From NCBI RefSeq assembly GCF_900106035.1, contig NZ_FNUC01000004.1, forward strand, positions 2,418,001 through 2,482,000: 64,000 bases of DNA. Reading direction: 5' to 3'. This document shows, piece by piece, positions 7,962 to 18,022 of the stretch; the stretch's first letter is position 1; each line of letters opens with the position of its first letter. This stretch comes from Jiangella alba. GTDB taxonomy: Bacteria; Actinomycetota; Actinomycetes; Jiangellales; Jiangellaceae. The position numbers and the translations under genes were made by a program. The notes under the pieces are model-generated. The model ran no database searches. It was not told the DNA's origin and was given only the letters and a program-made list of their open reading frames with translations.

Positions 7962-9248
7962 GTGGGCAGAAGGACCGTCAGCGTCGCCGCGGCCGCCGTC
8001 CTCACGGTGGGACTGGCAGCCTGCGGCAGCAGCGATTCCACCCCGACACTCACGTGGTACATCAACCCCGACAACGGCGGCCAGGCGGAACTGGCCAAAC
8101 GGTGTACCGAAGCGGCAGGCGGCGAGTACCGCATCGAGACGTCGCTGCTGCCGCGTGAGGCGTCGGCGCAACGCGAGCAGCTGGCCCGCCGGCTGGCCGC
8201 GAACGACTCGTCCATCGACATCATCAGCCTCGACCCGCCGTTCATCCCGGAGCTGGCCGAGGCCGGGTTCCTCGCCGAGATCCCCGACGACGTCGCGCAG
8301 GCGGTCACCGAGAACGTCGTGCAGGGCGCCATCGACGGCGCCACCTGGCGCGACGAGCTGGTCGCGGTGCCGTTCTGGGCCAACACCCAGCTGCTCTGGT
8401 ACCGCAAGTCCGTCGCCGAGGCGGCCGGGCTGGACCCCGAGAACCAGCCGGTGACCTGGCAGCAGATCATCGACGCCGCGCAGTCGCAGGAGAAGTACCT
8501 CGGCGTCCAGGGCATCCGGGCCGAGGCGCTGACGGTGTGGATCAACGCGCTGGTCACGTCGGCCGGCGGCGAGATCATCGACAACCCGGAGGCGCCGGCC
8601 GACCAGGTGCAGCTGGGCCTCGAGACCGACGCCGGCCGCGAGGCCGCGCAGATCATCGAGGACATCGCCCGCAACGGCCTGGGCGGGCCGGGCCTGGCCA
8701 ACGAGGACGAGAACGCGTCGATGCTGCAGTTCCAGGGCGACCGCGGCTCGTTCATGGTCAACTGGCCGTTCGTCTGGGCGGCCACGCTGGCCGGCGTCGA
8801 GGCCGGCAACCTCGACCAGTCGCTGGTCGACGACATCGGCTGGGCACAGTACCCGGCGGTCGCCGAGGGCGAGGACTCCCGTCCGCCGTACGGCGGCATC
8901 AACCTCGGCATCGGCGCGTTCAGCGAGCACACCGACTTCGCCCTCGCGGCCGCGCAGTGCATCGTCCAGCCCGACAACCAGGCCTACTACATGGTCACCA
9001 ACGGCAACCCGGCGTCGAACACCGAGGCGTACGAGAACCCGGACGTCCAGGAGGCCTTCCCGATGGCCGACCTCATCCGCGAGTCGCTGGAGGCGGCGGC
9101 GCCCCGGCCGCAGACCCCGTACTACAACGAGGTCTCGACCGGCCTGCAGAACACCTGGCATCCGCCGATCTCCGTCACGCCTGACTCCTCGCCGGAGGAG
9201 GCCACCACGCTGATCACCGAGGTGCTGAAGGGGGAGAGGCTGCTATGA
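7962..9248 (+). CDS. lpqY: Trehalose-type ABC importer, binding lipoprotein LpqY
   Basis: 428 aa. Signal peptide with lipobox GLAACG, then a family-1 sugar-binding fold. Segments match mycobacterial LpqY as I remember it: RCTEAAGG...LPRE, QLARRLAANDSSIDIISLD, NTQLLWYR, VWINALVTSAGG, VNWPFVWAATL and a late YPAVAEGE. LpqY captures trehalose at the cell surface for SugABC. The GTG start at 7962 has AGGGAGG just upstream. It is first gene of a four-gene operon and overlaps sugA by 4 nt. Other disaccharides remain possible as ligands. Confidence 0.85.
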   Translation: MGRRTVSVAAAAVLTVGLAACGSSDSTPTLTWYINPDNGGQAELAKRCTEAAGGEYRIETSLLPREASAQREQLARRLAANDSSIDIISLDPPFIPELAEAGFLAEIPDDVAQAVTENVVQGAIDGATWRDELVAVPFWANTQLLWYRKSVAEAAGLDPENQPVTWQQIIDAAQSQEKYLGVQGIRAEALTVWINALVTSAGGEIIDNPEAPADQVQLGLETDAGREAAQIIEDIARNGLGGPGLANEDENASMLQFQGDRGSFMVNWPFVWAATLAGVEAGNLDQSLVDDIGWAQYPAVAEGEDSRPPYGGINLGIGAFSEHTDFALAAAQCIVQPDNQAYYMVTNGNPASNTEAYENPDVQEAFPMADLIRESLEAAAPRPQTPYYNEVSTGLQNTWHPPISVTPDSSPEEATTLITEVLKGERLL

Positions 9249-10183
9249 GCGCCACCGAAGCCGCCGACGGCGGCAAGGCCTCGGTCACCGACCGCGCGCG
9301 GTCCGAGCGGCGGCTCGGGTGGTGGCTGGCCGGTCCGGCGTTCGTGGTGATGCTGCTGGTCACCGCCTACCCCATCGTGCAGGCGTTCTACGAGTCGCTG
9401 TTCAAGTACCGGCTCACCGACCCCGGCGCCCGCGAGTTCACCGGGCTCAACAACTACGTCGTGGTGCTCGGTGACCCGATCTGGTGGCAGGCGGTCGGCG
9501 TGACCGTGCTGATCACCGTCATCACCGTCGCGATCGAGGCGGTGCTGGGCTTCGCCCTGGCGCTGGTGATGCACCGCGCGCTGAAGCGGCTGCGGCCGAT
9601 CCTGCGCACGGCGATCCTGATCCCGTACGCCATCATCACCGTCGTGTCGGCGTTCGCGTGGTTCTACGCGTTCGACATCAACTCCGGGTTCGTGAACTCG
9701 TGGTTCGGCTGGGCGCCGGGCATCAGCGAGAACACCAACTGGTTCGGCGAGTTCGGCACGTCGGTGTTCGTCATCATCGCGTCGGAGATCTGGAAGACGA
9801 CGCCGTTCATCTCGCTGCTGCTGCTCGCCGGGCTGGCGCAGGTGCCGGAGGATCTGCAGGAGGCGGCCAAGGTCGACGGCGCCACCTGGTGGCAGCGGAT
9901 GTACAAGGTGACGATCCCGAACATGAAGGCCGCCATCATGGTGGCGCTGCTGTTCCGGACCCTCGACGCGTTCCGCATCTTCGACAACGTCTTCATCATG
10001 ACCCAGGGCGCCAACAACACCGAGGTCGTCTCGTTCCTGGCGTACAGGCAGACCATCAGCCGGTTGGAGATCGGCCTCGGCTCGGCCGTCTCGGTGCTGC
10101 TGTTCCTCTGCGTCGTGCTGATCAGCTTCGTGTTCATCAAGTTGTTCAAGGTCGATCTGGCCAGCGCGAGAGGGGAGCGGTGA
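9245..10183 (+). CDS. sugA: Sugar ABC transporter permease SugA
   Basis: 312 aa, MalF-type permease. A soluble N-terminus of about 22 residues is followed by six predicted membrane helices. The EAA loop that docks the ATPase is clear ([24 protein letters not shown]). It pairs with SugB to form the channel. The ATG overlaps the lpqY stop (ATGA), implying coupled translation. Confidence 0.9.
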   Translation: MSATEAADGGKASVTDRARSERRLGWWLAGPAFVVMLLVTAYPIVQAFYESLFKYRLTDPGAREFTGLNNYVVVLGDPIWWQAVGVTVLITVITVAIEAVLGFALALVMHRALKRLRPILRTAILIPYAIITVVSAFAWFYAFDINSGFVNSWFGWAPGISENTNWFGEFGTSVFVIIASEIWKTTPFISLLLLAGLAQVPEDLQEAAKVDGATWWQRMYKVTIPNMKAAIMVALLFRTLDAFRIFDNVFIMTQGANNTEVVSFLAYRQTISRLEIGLGSAVSVLLFLCVVLISFVFIKLFKVDLASARGER

Positions 10184-11031
10184 TGGACGAGGGTCAGCTC
10201 TCCCGCGGCACCAAGGTCTGGTGGTGGGTCGCCGGCATCGCCGTCATCGTCTACGCGCTGTTCCCGGTGGCGTGGATCGTCTCGCTGTCGTTCAAGACCC
10301 CGAGCGACCTGGCGACGGGGGAGTTCCTGCCGACGAACTGGGTCGGCGACAACTACGACAGCATCCTGCGCGGCGACGCCCAGGATCTCTTCCTGTCGTC
10401 CCTGCGCAACTCCGTCGGCATCTCGCTGATCGCCACGTTCATCTCGGTGGTGCTGGCGATGTTCGCGGCCTACGCCATCGCCCGGCTGGACTTCCCGGGC
10501 AAACGGCTGATCCTGACGACGGCGCTCGCGGTGGCGATCTTCCCGGTCATCTCGATCGTCACGCCGCTGTTCAACCTGTGGCGCAACATCGGCCTGTACG
10601 ACACCTGGCCGGGCCTGATCATCCCGTACCTGTCGCTGACGCTGCCGATCTCGATCTGGACGATGTCGGCGTTCTTCCGGCAGATCCCGTGGGAGCTCGA
10701 GCAGGCCGCGCAGGTCGACGGCGCCACCACCTGGCAGGCGTTCCGCAAGGTCATCGTGCCGCTGGCCACGCCCGGCGTGTTCACCACGGCGATCATCTCG
10801 TTCTTCATCGCGTGGAACGACTTCATCTACGGCATCTCGCTGACGTCGACCGAGAGGGCCCGGCCGGTCCCCGCGGCACTGGCGTTCTTCACCGGCGCGT
10901 CACAGTTCGAGGAGCCCACGGGGGCCATCGCGGCCGCCGCCGTGGTCGTCACCATCCCCGTCGTGATCCTCGTCCTGTTGTTCCAACGCCGGATCGTGTC
11001 CGGCCTGACCCAGGGCGCCGTCAAGGGCTGA
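10183..11031 (+). CDS. sugB: Sugar ABC transporter permease SugB
   Basis: 282 aa, MalG-type permease with six hydrophobic helices. The EAA motif is at [20 protein letters not shown], followed by the usual VPLATPG. GGGGAG lies 5 nt before ATG 10183, and the start overlaps the sugA stop by one base (TGATG). It forms the second half of the trehalose channel. Confidence 0.9.
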   Translation: MDEGQLSRGTKVWWWVAGIAVIVYALFPVAWIVSLSFKTPSDLATGEFLPTNWVGDNYDSILRGDAQDLFLSSLRNSVGISLIATFISVVLAMFAAYAIARLDFPGKRLILTTALAVAIFPVISIVTPLFNLWRNIGLYDTWPGLIIPYLSLTLPISIWTMSAFFRQIPWELEQAAQVDGATTWQAFRKVIVPLATPGVFTTAIISFFIAWNDFIYGISLTSTERARPVPAALAFFTGASQFEEPTGAIAAAAVVVTIPVVILVLLFQRRIVSGLTQGAVKG

Positions 11032-11059
11032 CCTGCATAACCGGGAGGAATGATCCCCA

Positions 11060-12298
<1,239 letters not shown>

Positions 12299-12371
12299 TC
12301 CTTCTTCAGGGGTAGATCTCCGGGCTTTCTCCTCCGTCCGGACGGCCCGGTGATTGCTAAGGTCGTCAGTT

Positions 12372-13004
12372 GTGGACGAGACAAGCGACCAGCGGGCCAT
12401 GCGGGCTTCCGACGCCGACCGCGAACAGGTCGCCGACGTCCTGCGCCAGGCGGCGTCCGACGGCCGGCTGAGCCTCACCGAGCTGAACGACCGCATCGAG
12501 GCGCTGTACGCCGCGAAGACGTACGCCGACTTCGAGCCGGTCATCGCCGACCTCCCCGGCGACCTCCCGCTGCCGCCGTCCGCCGCCCTCGCGCGCCGGG
12601 CCGCCGCGGCGCCGTCGCCGAGCCCGTCCGCCCGCGTGGGTGGCGTGCCGTCGTCGCGCAGCGCGAAGGTCGTGTTCAGCGGCATCCAGCGGCGCGGCGA
12701 CTGGGTCGTGCCGCAGTACTACCGCGTCAAGGCCGTGTTCGGCGGCGCCGACCTCGACCTGCGCGAGGCCACGCTCGAGACGGCGGAGGTCGAGATCGAC
12801 ATCAAGGCGGTCTTCGGCGGTGTCAACATCCTCGTGCCGCCCGATCTCCGGGTCCAGGTCGACGGCGACGGCGTCTTCGGCGCGTTCAACGACGACACCA
12901 CCCGCGGCCCGCAGCCGGGCCCGGGCGCACCGGTCGTCCGCATCACCGGCAAGGCCGTCTTCGGCGGCGTCAACGTCCAGCGCAAGGCGGCGGGCGAACG
13001 ATGA
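12372..13004 (+). CDS. DUF1707 protein with C-terminal beta-repeat domain (LiaF-like)
   Basis: 210 aa. An N-terminal DUF1707 helix bundle (MRASDADREQVADVLRQAA, GRLSLTELNDRIEALYAAKT) is followed by a Pro/Ala/Ser linker and a C-terminal beta-solenoid-like part with three VFGG(V/A) repeats, as in LiaF-type cell-wall stress proteins. No membrane helix is seen. The start is GTG 12372 with no ribosome site: the -10-like TAAGGT (12358-12363) ends 8 nt before it, so the mRNA is probably leaderless. The stop overlaps the next gene, a diverged paralogue. Confidence 0.8.
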   Translation: MDETSDQRAMRASDADREQVADVLRQAASDGRLSLTELNDRIEALYAAKTYADFEPVIADLPGDLPLPPSAALARRAAAAPSPSPSARVGGVPSSRSAKVVFSGIQRRGDWVVPQYYRVKAVFGGADLDLREATLETAEVEIDIKAVFGGVNILVPPDLRVQVDGDGVFGAFNDDTTRGPQPGPGAPVVRITGKAVFGGVNVQRKAAGER

Positions 13005-13762
13005 GCGAGGTCCCCGACGAGCCGAAGCCGGCGCCCGCTCCCGCGCCGCCCGCACCCGGCGCCGACTACCCCGACGTCCGCAGCGCCGCCGACCTGCGCT
13101 GCTCCGACGTCGATCGTGAACGGGTCGCCGAGGCGCTGCGCCAGGCCGCCGGCGACGGCCGCCTCACGCTCACCGAGCTGGAAGAGCGGCTCGAGGCGAC
13201 GTTCAAGGCGCGCACGTACGGCGAGCTGCAGCCGATCACCCGCGACCTCCCGCAGGGCCCGTACCCGGTGCCCGGCGGCAACCCGGCGGCGAACTGGCAG
13301 GCCGGACGTCCGGGCGCGGCGGGGGTGGCGCCCGTGGCCGGCGCGGCCGGCGCCGGCGTGCAGCCGCCGCTGCCGCCGTCCGGTGGGCCGGTCCGCCCGT
13401 CCGAGCGCATCACCAGCGTGCTCGGCAACGAGAAGCGGCAGGGCCGCTGGGAGGTGCCGGCCCGCATCGACGTCACGTCCATCCTGGGCGAGGTCGTCCT
13501 CGACTTCACCGAGGCGGTCGTGCGCACCCCCGAGGTCGAGATCCAGACGTCGATCGTGCTGGGCAGCCTCACCATGATCGTGCCCGAGGGCATCGACGTC
13601 CGCATCGACGAAGGCACCAACATCCTCGGCGAGCGGAAGATGAAGCTGCGCGAGCCGGTCACGCCGGGTGCGCCGGTCTACCGCGTGCGCGGCTTCGTGC
13701 TGCTGGGCGAGGTCACCGTGCGCCCGCCGCGCGACAAGCGCCGTTCGCTGCTCGGCCACTGA
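13001..13762 (+). CDS. Second DUF1707/LiaF-like protein
   Basis: 253 aa. It starts with a Pro/Ala-rich leader (PKPAPAPAPPAPG), then a DUF1707 domain (LRCSDVDRERVAEALRQAAG, GRLTLTELEERLEATFKART), a 60-residue Gly/Ala/Pro linker and a beta-rich C-terminus (DVTSILGEVVLDF, IVLGSLTMIVPEG, VRGFVLLGEVTVR). It is a diverged tandem duplicate of the preceding gene and overlaps it by ATGA, so the pair is likely co-translated. The function of DUF1707 is unknown; envelope-stress sensing is a guess from the LiaF-like part. Confidence 0.8.
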   Translation: MSEVPDEPKPAPAPAPPAPGADYPDVRSAADLRCSDVDRERVAEALRQAAGDGRLTLTELEERLEATFKARTYGELQPITRDLPQGPYPVPGGNPAANWQAGRPGAAGVAPVAGAAGAGVQPPLPPSGGPVRPSERITSVLGNEKRQGRWEVPARIDVTSILGEVVLDFTEAVVRTPEVEIQTSIVLGSLTMIVPEGIDVRIDEGTNILGERKMKLREPVTPGAPVYRVRGFVLLGEVTVRPPRDKRRSLLGH

Positions 13763-13784
13763 CCGACGTCCGGGGGGAACCGTC

Positions 13785-13955
13785 GTGGGTGATCATGCAT
13801 CGACGAGCCTGCTCGTCGCCGTCGTCGCCGAAGCTCAGCCCGACGACAGCTTCGGCTGGGGCCCGTCCGGCGTCGTCTGGGCCGGCCTCGGCTGGCTCGC
13901 CCTGGTCCTCCTCACCGCCATCCTCCTCCGCCGCCGAGCGTCCCGCCGCCGCTGA
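13785..13955 (+). CDS. Small single-pass membrane protein
   Basis: 56 aa from GTG 13785, with GGGGGG 7 nt upstream. One membrane helix (VVWAGLGWLALVLLTAILL) is followed by an Arg-rich C-terminus (RRRASRRR), giving an N-out/C-in topology. It follows the two DUF1707 genes and may belong to the same transcript. The function is unknown. Confidence 0.55.
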   Translation: MGDHASTSLLVAVVAEAQPDDSFGWGPSGVVWAGLGWLALVLLTAILLRRRASRRR

Positions 13956-14282
13956 CCGATCGGACGCACCGCTGAGTCGACGCCAGCGGCTTCACGATGC
14001 GCTTCATACCACGGTGCGGGCGCATTCGACGGGGCGTCGCCGAGTCGCGGGCTACGAGCCGCTGAACGAACTCTCCCAGGCTCTCGGCCGATCTGGCCGA
14101 TGCCGTGGCCTCGGGCTGGGCGAGCGCGAGTGGCAGGCGAAGTACTGGCCGGAGGTCCAGGAAGGGCGGGTCTGGTCATCCCGTACTGCTCGAGGACTGT
14201 GCGATCCCGACGCTGCTGCGCACCAGGTGCGGGCTGACCGATCTGCGGCTCACACGACGTAGCGGCGCCGCAGGTGCGGGTC
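13956..14282. other. Intergenic region without a convincing gene
   Basis: About 330 bp between the small membrane protein and the molybdate module. Open frames here show no familiar domain and no ribosome site. It may contain a gene remnant or only the promoter for the molybdate genes. Confidence 0.5.
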
Positions 14283-14295
14283 TATGCTGTCCGTT

Positions 14296-14700
14296 GTGCC
14301 GCAATTTCGGATCGCCGATGCCGCTCGCCTGCTGGGGGTGAGCGACGACTCGTTGCGACGGTGGGCCGACGGCGGGCGGTTGCGGCTCGACCGCGACGAC
14401 GCCGGGCGCATGGTGGTCGACGGGGTGGAGCTGGCGCGGGTGGCGCGGGACATCGGGCCCGACGAAGCCGCCCTGCCGACGCCGCGCGAGTCGGCGCGCA
14501 ACCACTTCCCCGGCATCGTCATCTCGGTGAAGAAGGACGGAGTGATGGCTCAGGTGGAGATCCAGGCGGGTCCGCACCGCGTCGTGTCGCTGATGAGCCG
14601 CGAGGCCGCCGACGAGCTGGGGCTCGACGTGGGCGTGGCGGCCATCGCGTCGGTCAAGGCCACGACCGTCGTCGTCGACCTGCCGGCGGGCCGGGCATGA
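14296..14700 (+). CDS. HTH-Mop molybdate-binding regulator or chaperone
   Basis: 134 aa. An N-terminal MerR-like helix-turn-helix (FRIADAARLLGVSDDSLRRWAD) is joined to a C-terminal Mop/TOBE domain (ARNHFPGIVISVKKDGVMAQ, then MSREAADELGLDVGVAA) that binds molybdate or tungstate. It leads the modABC operon with a 4-nt overlap, so it probably senses molybdate and controls or buffers its uptake. Start GTG 14296: the hexamer TATGCT (14283-14288) ends 7 nt before it and no ribosome site is present, fitting a leaderless start. ATG 14284 would lie inside that -10. Confidence 0.85.
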   Translation: MPQFRIADAARLLGVSDDSLRRWADGGRLRLDRDDAGRMVVDGVELARVARDIGPDEAALPTPRESARNHFPGIVISVKKDGVMAQVEIQAGPHRVVSLMSREAADELGLDVGVAAIASVKATTVVVDLPAGRA

Positions 14701-15506
14701 GGCGCGCACGGCTGACGTTCGCCGTCGCCGCGGCCGCGCTGCTCGCCGTCGCCTGCGGGGGAGACGACGGCGGCGACGACACGGCGGCGCCCGCCGGTAC
14801 GGCGACGACCGAGCCGGCCGACGACGCGCCGTCCGGGACGGTGACGGTGCTGGCGGCGGCGTCGCTGACGGAGTCGTTCGAGACGCTGTCCGACCAGCTG
14901 GCCGATCAGTACCCCGACCTCGAGATCGTCTACTCGTTCGGCCCGTCGTCGGGCCTGGTCGAGCAGGTGCTGGCCGGCGCGCCCGCCGACGTCCTGGCGA
15001 CGGCCGACACCAAGACCATGGACGAGGCGGTGGCGGGCGGCGTGGTCGACGGCGAGCCGTCGGTCTTCGCCCGCAACACCCTCGCGCTGGCCGTCCCGGC
15101 CGGCAACCCGGGCGGCGTCACCGGGCTGGCCGATCTCGCCAACCCCGACCTCCGCATCGCGATCTGCGAACCGCAGGTGCCGTGCGGCGGCGCGGCGCAG
15201 CGGCTGCTCGACGCGGCCGGGGTCACGGCGGCGCCGGACACCCTGACGACGGACGTGAAGGAGGCGGCGTCGCTGGTCGCGCTGGGCGAGGCCGACGCGG
15301 CGCTGATCTACCTCACCGACGCCGCGGCCGAGGGCGACGCCGTCGAGACCGTCGACGTCCCCGAGTCGGACAGCGTGGTCAACGACTACCCGGTCGCCGT
15401 GCTGACCGACGCGCCGAACCCCGATGGCGCGCAGGCGGTCCTCGACGCGATCACCGGCGAGCCGGGCCAGAGCATCCTCGGCGAGGCCGGCTTCCTCTCG
15501 CCGTGA
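14697..15506 (+). CDS. modA: Molybdate-binding lipoprotein ModA
   Basis: 269 aa. Signal peptide with lipobox (LLAVACG) and an acidic linker, then the ModA core: VTVLAAASLTESFETL, YSFGPSSGLVEQVLAGAPADV and DVKEAASLVALGEADAALIY. The Ser residues in AAASL and GPSSG are the usual oxyanion contacts. It delivers molybdate or tungstate to ModBC. The start overlaps the regulator's stop (ATGA). Confidence 0.92.
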   Translation: MRRARLTFAVAAAALLAVACGGDDGGDDTAAPAGTATTEPADDAPSGTVTVLAAASLTESFETLSDQLADQYPDLEIVYSFGPSSGLVEQVLAGAPADVLATADTKTMDEAVAGGVVDGEPSVFARNTLALAVPAGNPGGVTGLADLANPDLRIAICEPQVPCGGAAQRLLDAAGVTAAPDTLTTDVKEAASLVALGEADAALIYLTDAAAEGDAVETVDVPESDSVVNDYPVAVLTDAPNPDGAQAVLDAITGEPGQSILGEAGFLSP

Positions 15507-16303
15507 GCCGGCGGACCGCGGACCTGCGGGTCCCGGCGGCGTTGCTGATCCCCGCGGCGCTCGGCGTCGCGATCCTGGTGCTGCCGATGGCCGGGCTGAT
15601 CGTGCGGGCGCCGTGGGGCGACCTGTCGTCCATCCTGACCTCCGACGAGGTGCTGACGGCGCTGCGGCTGTCGCTGGTCACGGCGACGGTGGCGACCGGC
15701 GTGGCGCTGGTGTGCGGGGTCCCGGTCGCGTGGCTGCTGGCCCGGACGGCGCTGCCCGGGCGGGCCGTGCTGCGCGGCCTGGTGACGGTGCCGCTGGTGC
15801 TGCCGCCGGTGGTCGGCGGCGTCGCCCTGCTGATGGTGTTCGGACGGCGTGGGCTGGTCGGCGGCTGGCTCTACGACACGTTCGGCATCAGCCTGCCGTT
15901 CACCACCGAGGCGGTCGTGCTGGCGCAGGTGTTCGTCGCGATGCCGTTCCTCATCGTCGCGGTCGAGGGCGCGCTGCGCACCGCCGACCGCCGGTACGAG
16001 GACGTCGCGGCCACGCTCGGCGCGACGTCCTGGACGACGTTCCGCCGGGTCACGCTGCCCGCCGTCATGCCGGGCGTGCTGGCCGGCGCGGTGCTGTGCT
16101 GGGCCCGGGCGCTGGGCGAGTTCGGCGCGACCGTGACGTTCGCCGGCAGCTTCCCTGGCACCACCCGCACGCTGCCGCTGGAGGCGTACGTGGCGATCAA
16201 CGCCGGCGACAGCGACGTCGCCATCGTGCTCAGCCTGCTGATGATCGCCGTCTCGGTGACCATCCTGATCGGGCTGCGCGAACGCTGGATCGGGACCGCA
16301 TGA
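15503..16303 (+). CDS. modB: Molybdate ABC transporter permease ModB
   Basis: 266 aa with about six membrane helices. It has the ModB-type cytoplasmic loop YEDVAATLGATSWTTFRRVTLP, which contacts ModC, and the GEFGATVTFAG segment typical of molybdate and sulfate permeases. GTG 15503 overlaps the modA stop by 4 nt. Confidence 0.92.
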   Translation: MSRRTADLRVPAALLIPAALGVAILVLPMAGLIVRAPWGDLSSILTSDEVLTALRLSLVTATVATGVALVCGVPVAWLLARTALPGRAVLRGLVTVPLVLPPVVGGVALLMVFGRRGLVGGWLYDTFGISLPFTTEAVVLAQVFVAMPFLIVAVEGALRTADRRYEDVAATLGATSWTTFRRVTLPAVMPGVLAGAVLCWARALGEFGATVTFAGSFPGTTRTLPLEAYVAINAGDSDVAIVLSLLMIAVSVTILIGLRERWIGTA

Positions 16304-17352
16304 GCCTGTACGCCGACCTCACGCTGCGCCGCGGTGATCTCGAGCTGCGGGCCGCGCTCGCGGTCGCCCCCGGCGAGGTGGTCGCGCTGCTCGGGCCGAA
16401 CGGCGCGGGCAAGTCGACGGCGCTGCAGCTGCTGGCCGGCATCCTGCCGCTGGACGCCGGCCGGGTCGAGCTGGACGGCGTCACGCTCGACGACCCCGCC
16501 GAGGGGGTGCACGTCCGGTCGCGGGACCGGCGGGTCGGCATGGTCGTCCAGGACTACCTGCTGTTCCCGAAGATGAGCGTGCTGGAGAACGTCGCGTTCG
16601 GGCTGCGCTCGCGCGGCGTGCCCCGCGACCGTGCCCGGGCCGAGGCGAGCGAGTGGCTGGTGCGGATGGGCCTGGACGGCTACGGGCGACGGCGTCCGGG
16701 CGAGCTCTCCGGCGGGCAGGCGCAACGGGTCGCGCTGGCCCGTGCGCTGATCGTCGAGCCGCGGCTGCTGCTGCTCGACGAGCCGCTGGCCGCGCTCGAC
16801 GCGGGCACCCGCCCGGCTGTGCGGGCGGAGCTGCGCCGGCACCTCGGCGGCTACGACGGCTGCACGCTGGTCGTCACGCACGACCCGCTGGAGGCGATGG
16901 TGCTGGGCGACCGCGTCGTCGTGCTGGAGCGCGGCCGCGTCGTCCAGCACGGCGAGCCGGCCGAGGTGGCCCGCCGGCCGCGCACCGACTACGTCGCCCG
17001 CCTCGTCGGCCTGAACCTGCTGACGGGCACGGCGTCGGGCCGCAGCGCGCAGCTGCCGTCCGGCGCCGTCGTCGCCCTGGCCCACGACGCCACCGGTCCG
17101 GTGCACATCGCGTTCGCGCCGGTCGCGGTCACGCTCAGCCCGCGCCGGCCGGAGGGGTCCGCGCGCAACGCGTGGCCGCTGGTCATTGCCGACCTCGAGG
17201 CGCACGGCGACCTCGTCCGGGTGACGGCGGACGGCGCGGTGCCGGTGCTCGCGGACGTCACCCCGCTCGCCGTCGCCGACCTCGGCCTGGAACCGGGCGG
17301 GCAGGTGTGGGCGTCGGTGAAGGCGAGCGAGATCAGCGTCTATCCGGCGTGA
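16300..17352 (+). CDS. modC: Molybdate ABC transporter ATPase ModC
   Basis: 350 aa. Walker A GPNGAGKST (32-40), Q-loop VVQDYLLFPK, signature LSGGQAQRVALARA, Walker B LLLLDEPLAALD and switch VTHDP are intact. A C-terminal TOBE/Mop-like region of about 120 residues follows (VHIAFAPVAVTLSP, VWASVKASEISVY), suggesting feedback by bound oxyanion. ATG overlaps the modB stop. Its last 20 bp overlap the 3' end of the convergent response-regulator gene. Confidence 0.92.
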   Translation: MSLYADLTLRRGDLELRAALAVAPGEVVALLGPNGAGKSTALQLLAGILPLDAGRVELDGVTLDDPAEGVHVRSRDRRVGMVVQDYLLFPKMSVLENVAFGLRSRGVPRDRARAEASEWLVRMGLDGYGRRRPGELSGGQAQRVALARALIVEPRLLLLDEPLAALDAGTRPAVRAELRRHLGGYDGCTLVVTHDPLEAMVLGDRVVVLERGRVVQHGEPAEVARRPRTDYVARLVGLNLLTGTASGRSAQLPSGAVVALAHDATGPVHIAFAPVAVTLSPRRPEGSARNAWPLVIADLEAHGDLVRVTADGAVPVLADVTPLAVADLGLEPGGQVWASVKASEISVYPA

Positions 17353-18022
17353 GCCGGTAGTTCAGCTCCGGCCGCCCGGCGCCGCCGTGCCGCGCCTCGC
17401 GCTCGACCCGGCCGAGGTCGTGCAGGTGCTCGAGGTACCGGCGCGCCGTCACCCGCGACACCGACAGCTCGGCGGCCACCTCGCGGGCCGACGCGCCGTC
17501 CTGCTCGCGCAGCACCGCGACGACCTGGTCGAGGGTGTCCTCGGCCAGCCCCTTCGGCAGCCGGGAGAGGTCGGGCGCGCGCAACGTGCCGAGCAGGCGG
17601 TCGATCTCGTGCTGGCTGGTCGCCTCCGACTCCGCGCTGGTCCGGGCCCGGTAGGCGGCGTAGCGGGCGAGGCGGTCGGCCAGCATCGCGAACGTGAACG
17701 GCTTGATGACGTACTGGACGATGCCCAGCGACACCGCGGCGCGCACCATCGCGAGGTCGCGGGCCGCCGTCAGCGCCATGATGTCGGTGCTCAGCCCGGC
17801 GGCGCGGAGCCTGCGGCAGACGTCCAGGCCGTGCAGGTCGGGCAGGTTCATGTCCAGCAGCACGAGGTCGACCGGCTCGCGTGACAGCACGGCCAGCGCC
17901 TCGCGTCCGGACGGCACCACGGCGGCCAGCTCGAAGCCCGGCACCCGCTCGACGTAGGTCGCGTGGGCGGCCGCGGCGATCGGCTCGTCCTCGACGACGA
18001 GGGTGCGCAGCGGCCCGCTCAT
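17333..18022 (-). CDS. CitB/DcuR-type response regulator
   Basis: 229 aa. Receiver domain with the acidic pair E11/D12, phospho-acceptor D57 (LVLLDMNLPD) and a K in VIKPF. The C-terminal part has a helix-turn-helix of the CitB type (GASAREVAAELSVSRVTARR, then YLEHLHDLGRVERE). Such regulators respond to external di- or tricarboxylates through a partner kinase. The ATG overlaps the stop of the kinase gene (ATGA), so the two are co-translated. It is the last gene of a four-gene dicarboxylate operon. Confidence 0.9.
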   Translation of the reverse strand: MSGPLRTLVVEDEPIAAAAHATYVERVPGFELAAVVPSGREALAVLSREPVDLVLLDMNLPDLHGLDVCRRLRAAGLSTDIMALTAARDLAMVRAAVSLGIVQYVIKPFTFAMLADRLARYAAYRARTSAESEATSQHEIDRLLGTLRAPDLSRLPKGLAEDTLDQVVAVLREQDGASAREVAAELSVSRVTARRYLEHLHDLGRVEREARHGGAGRPELNYRLTPDRR

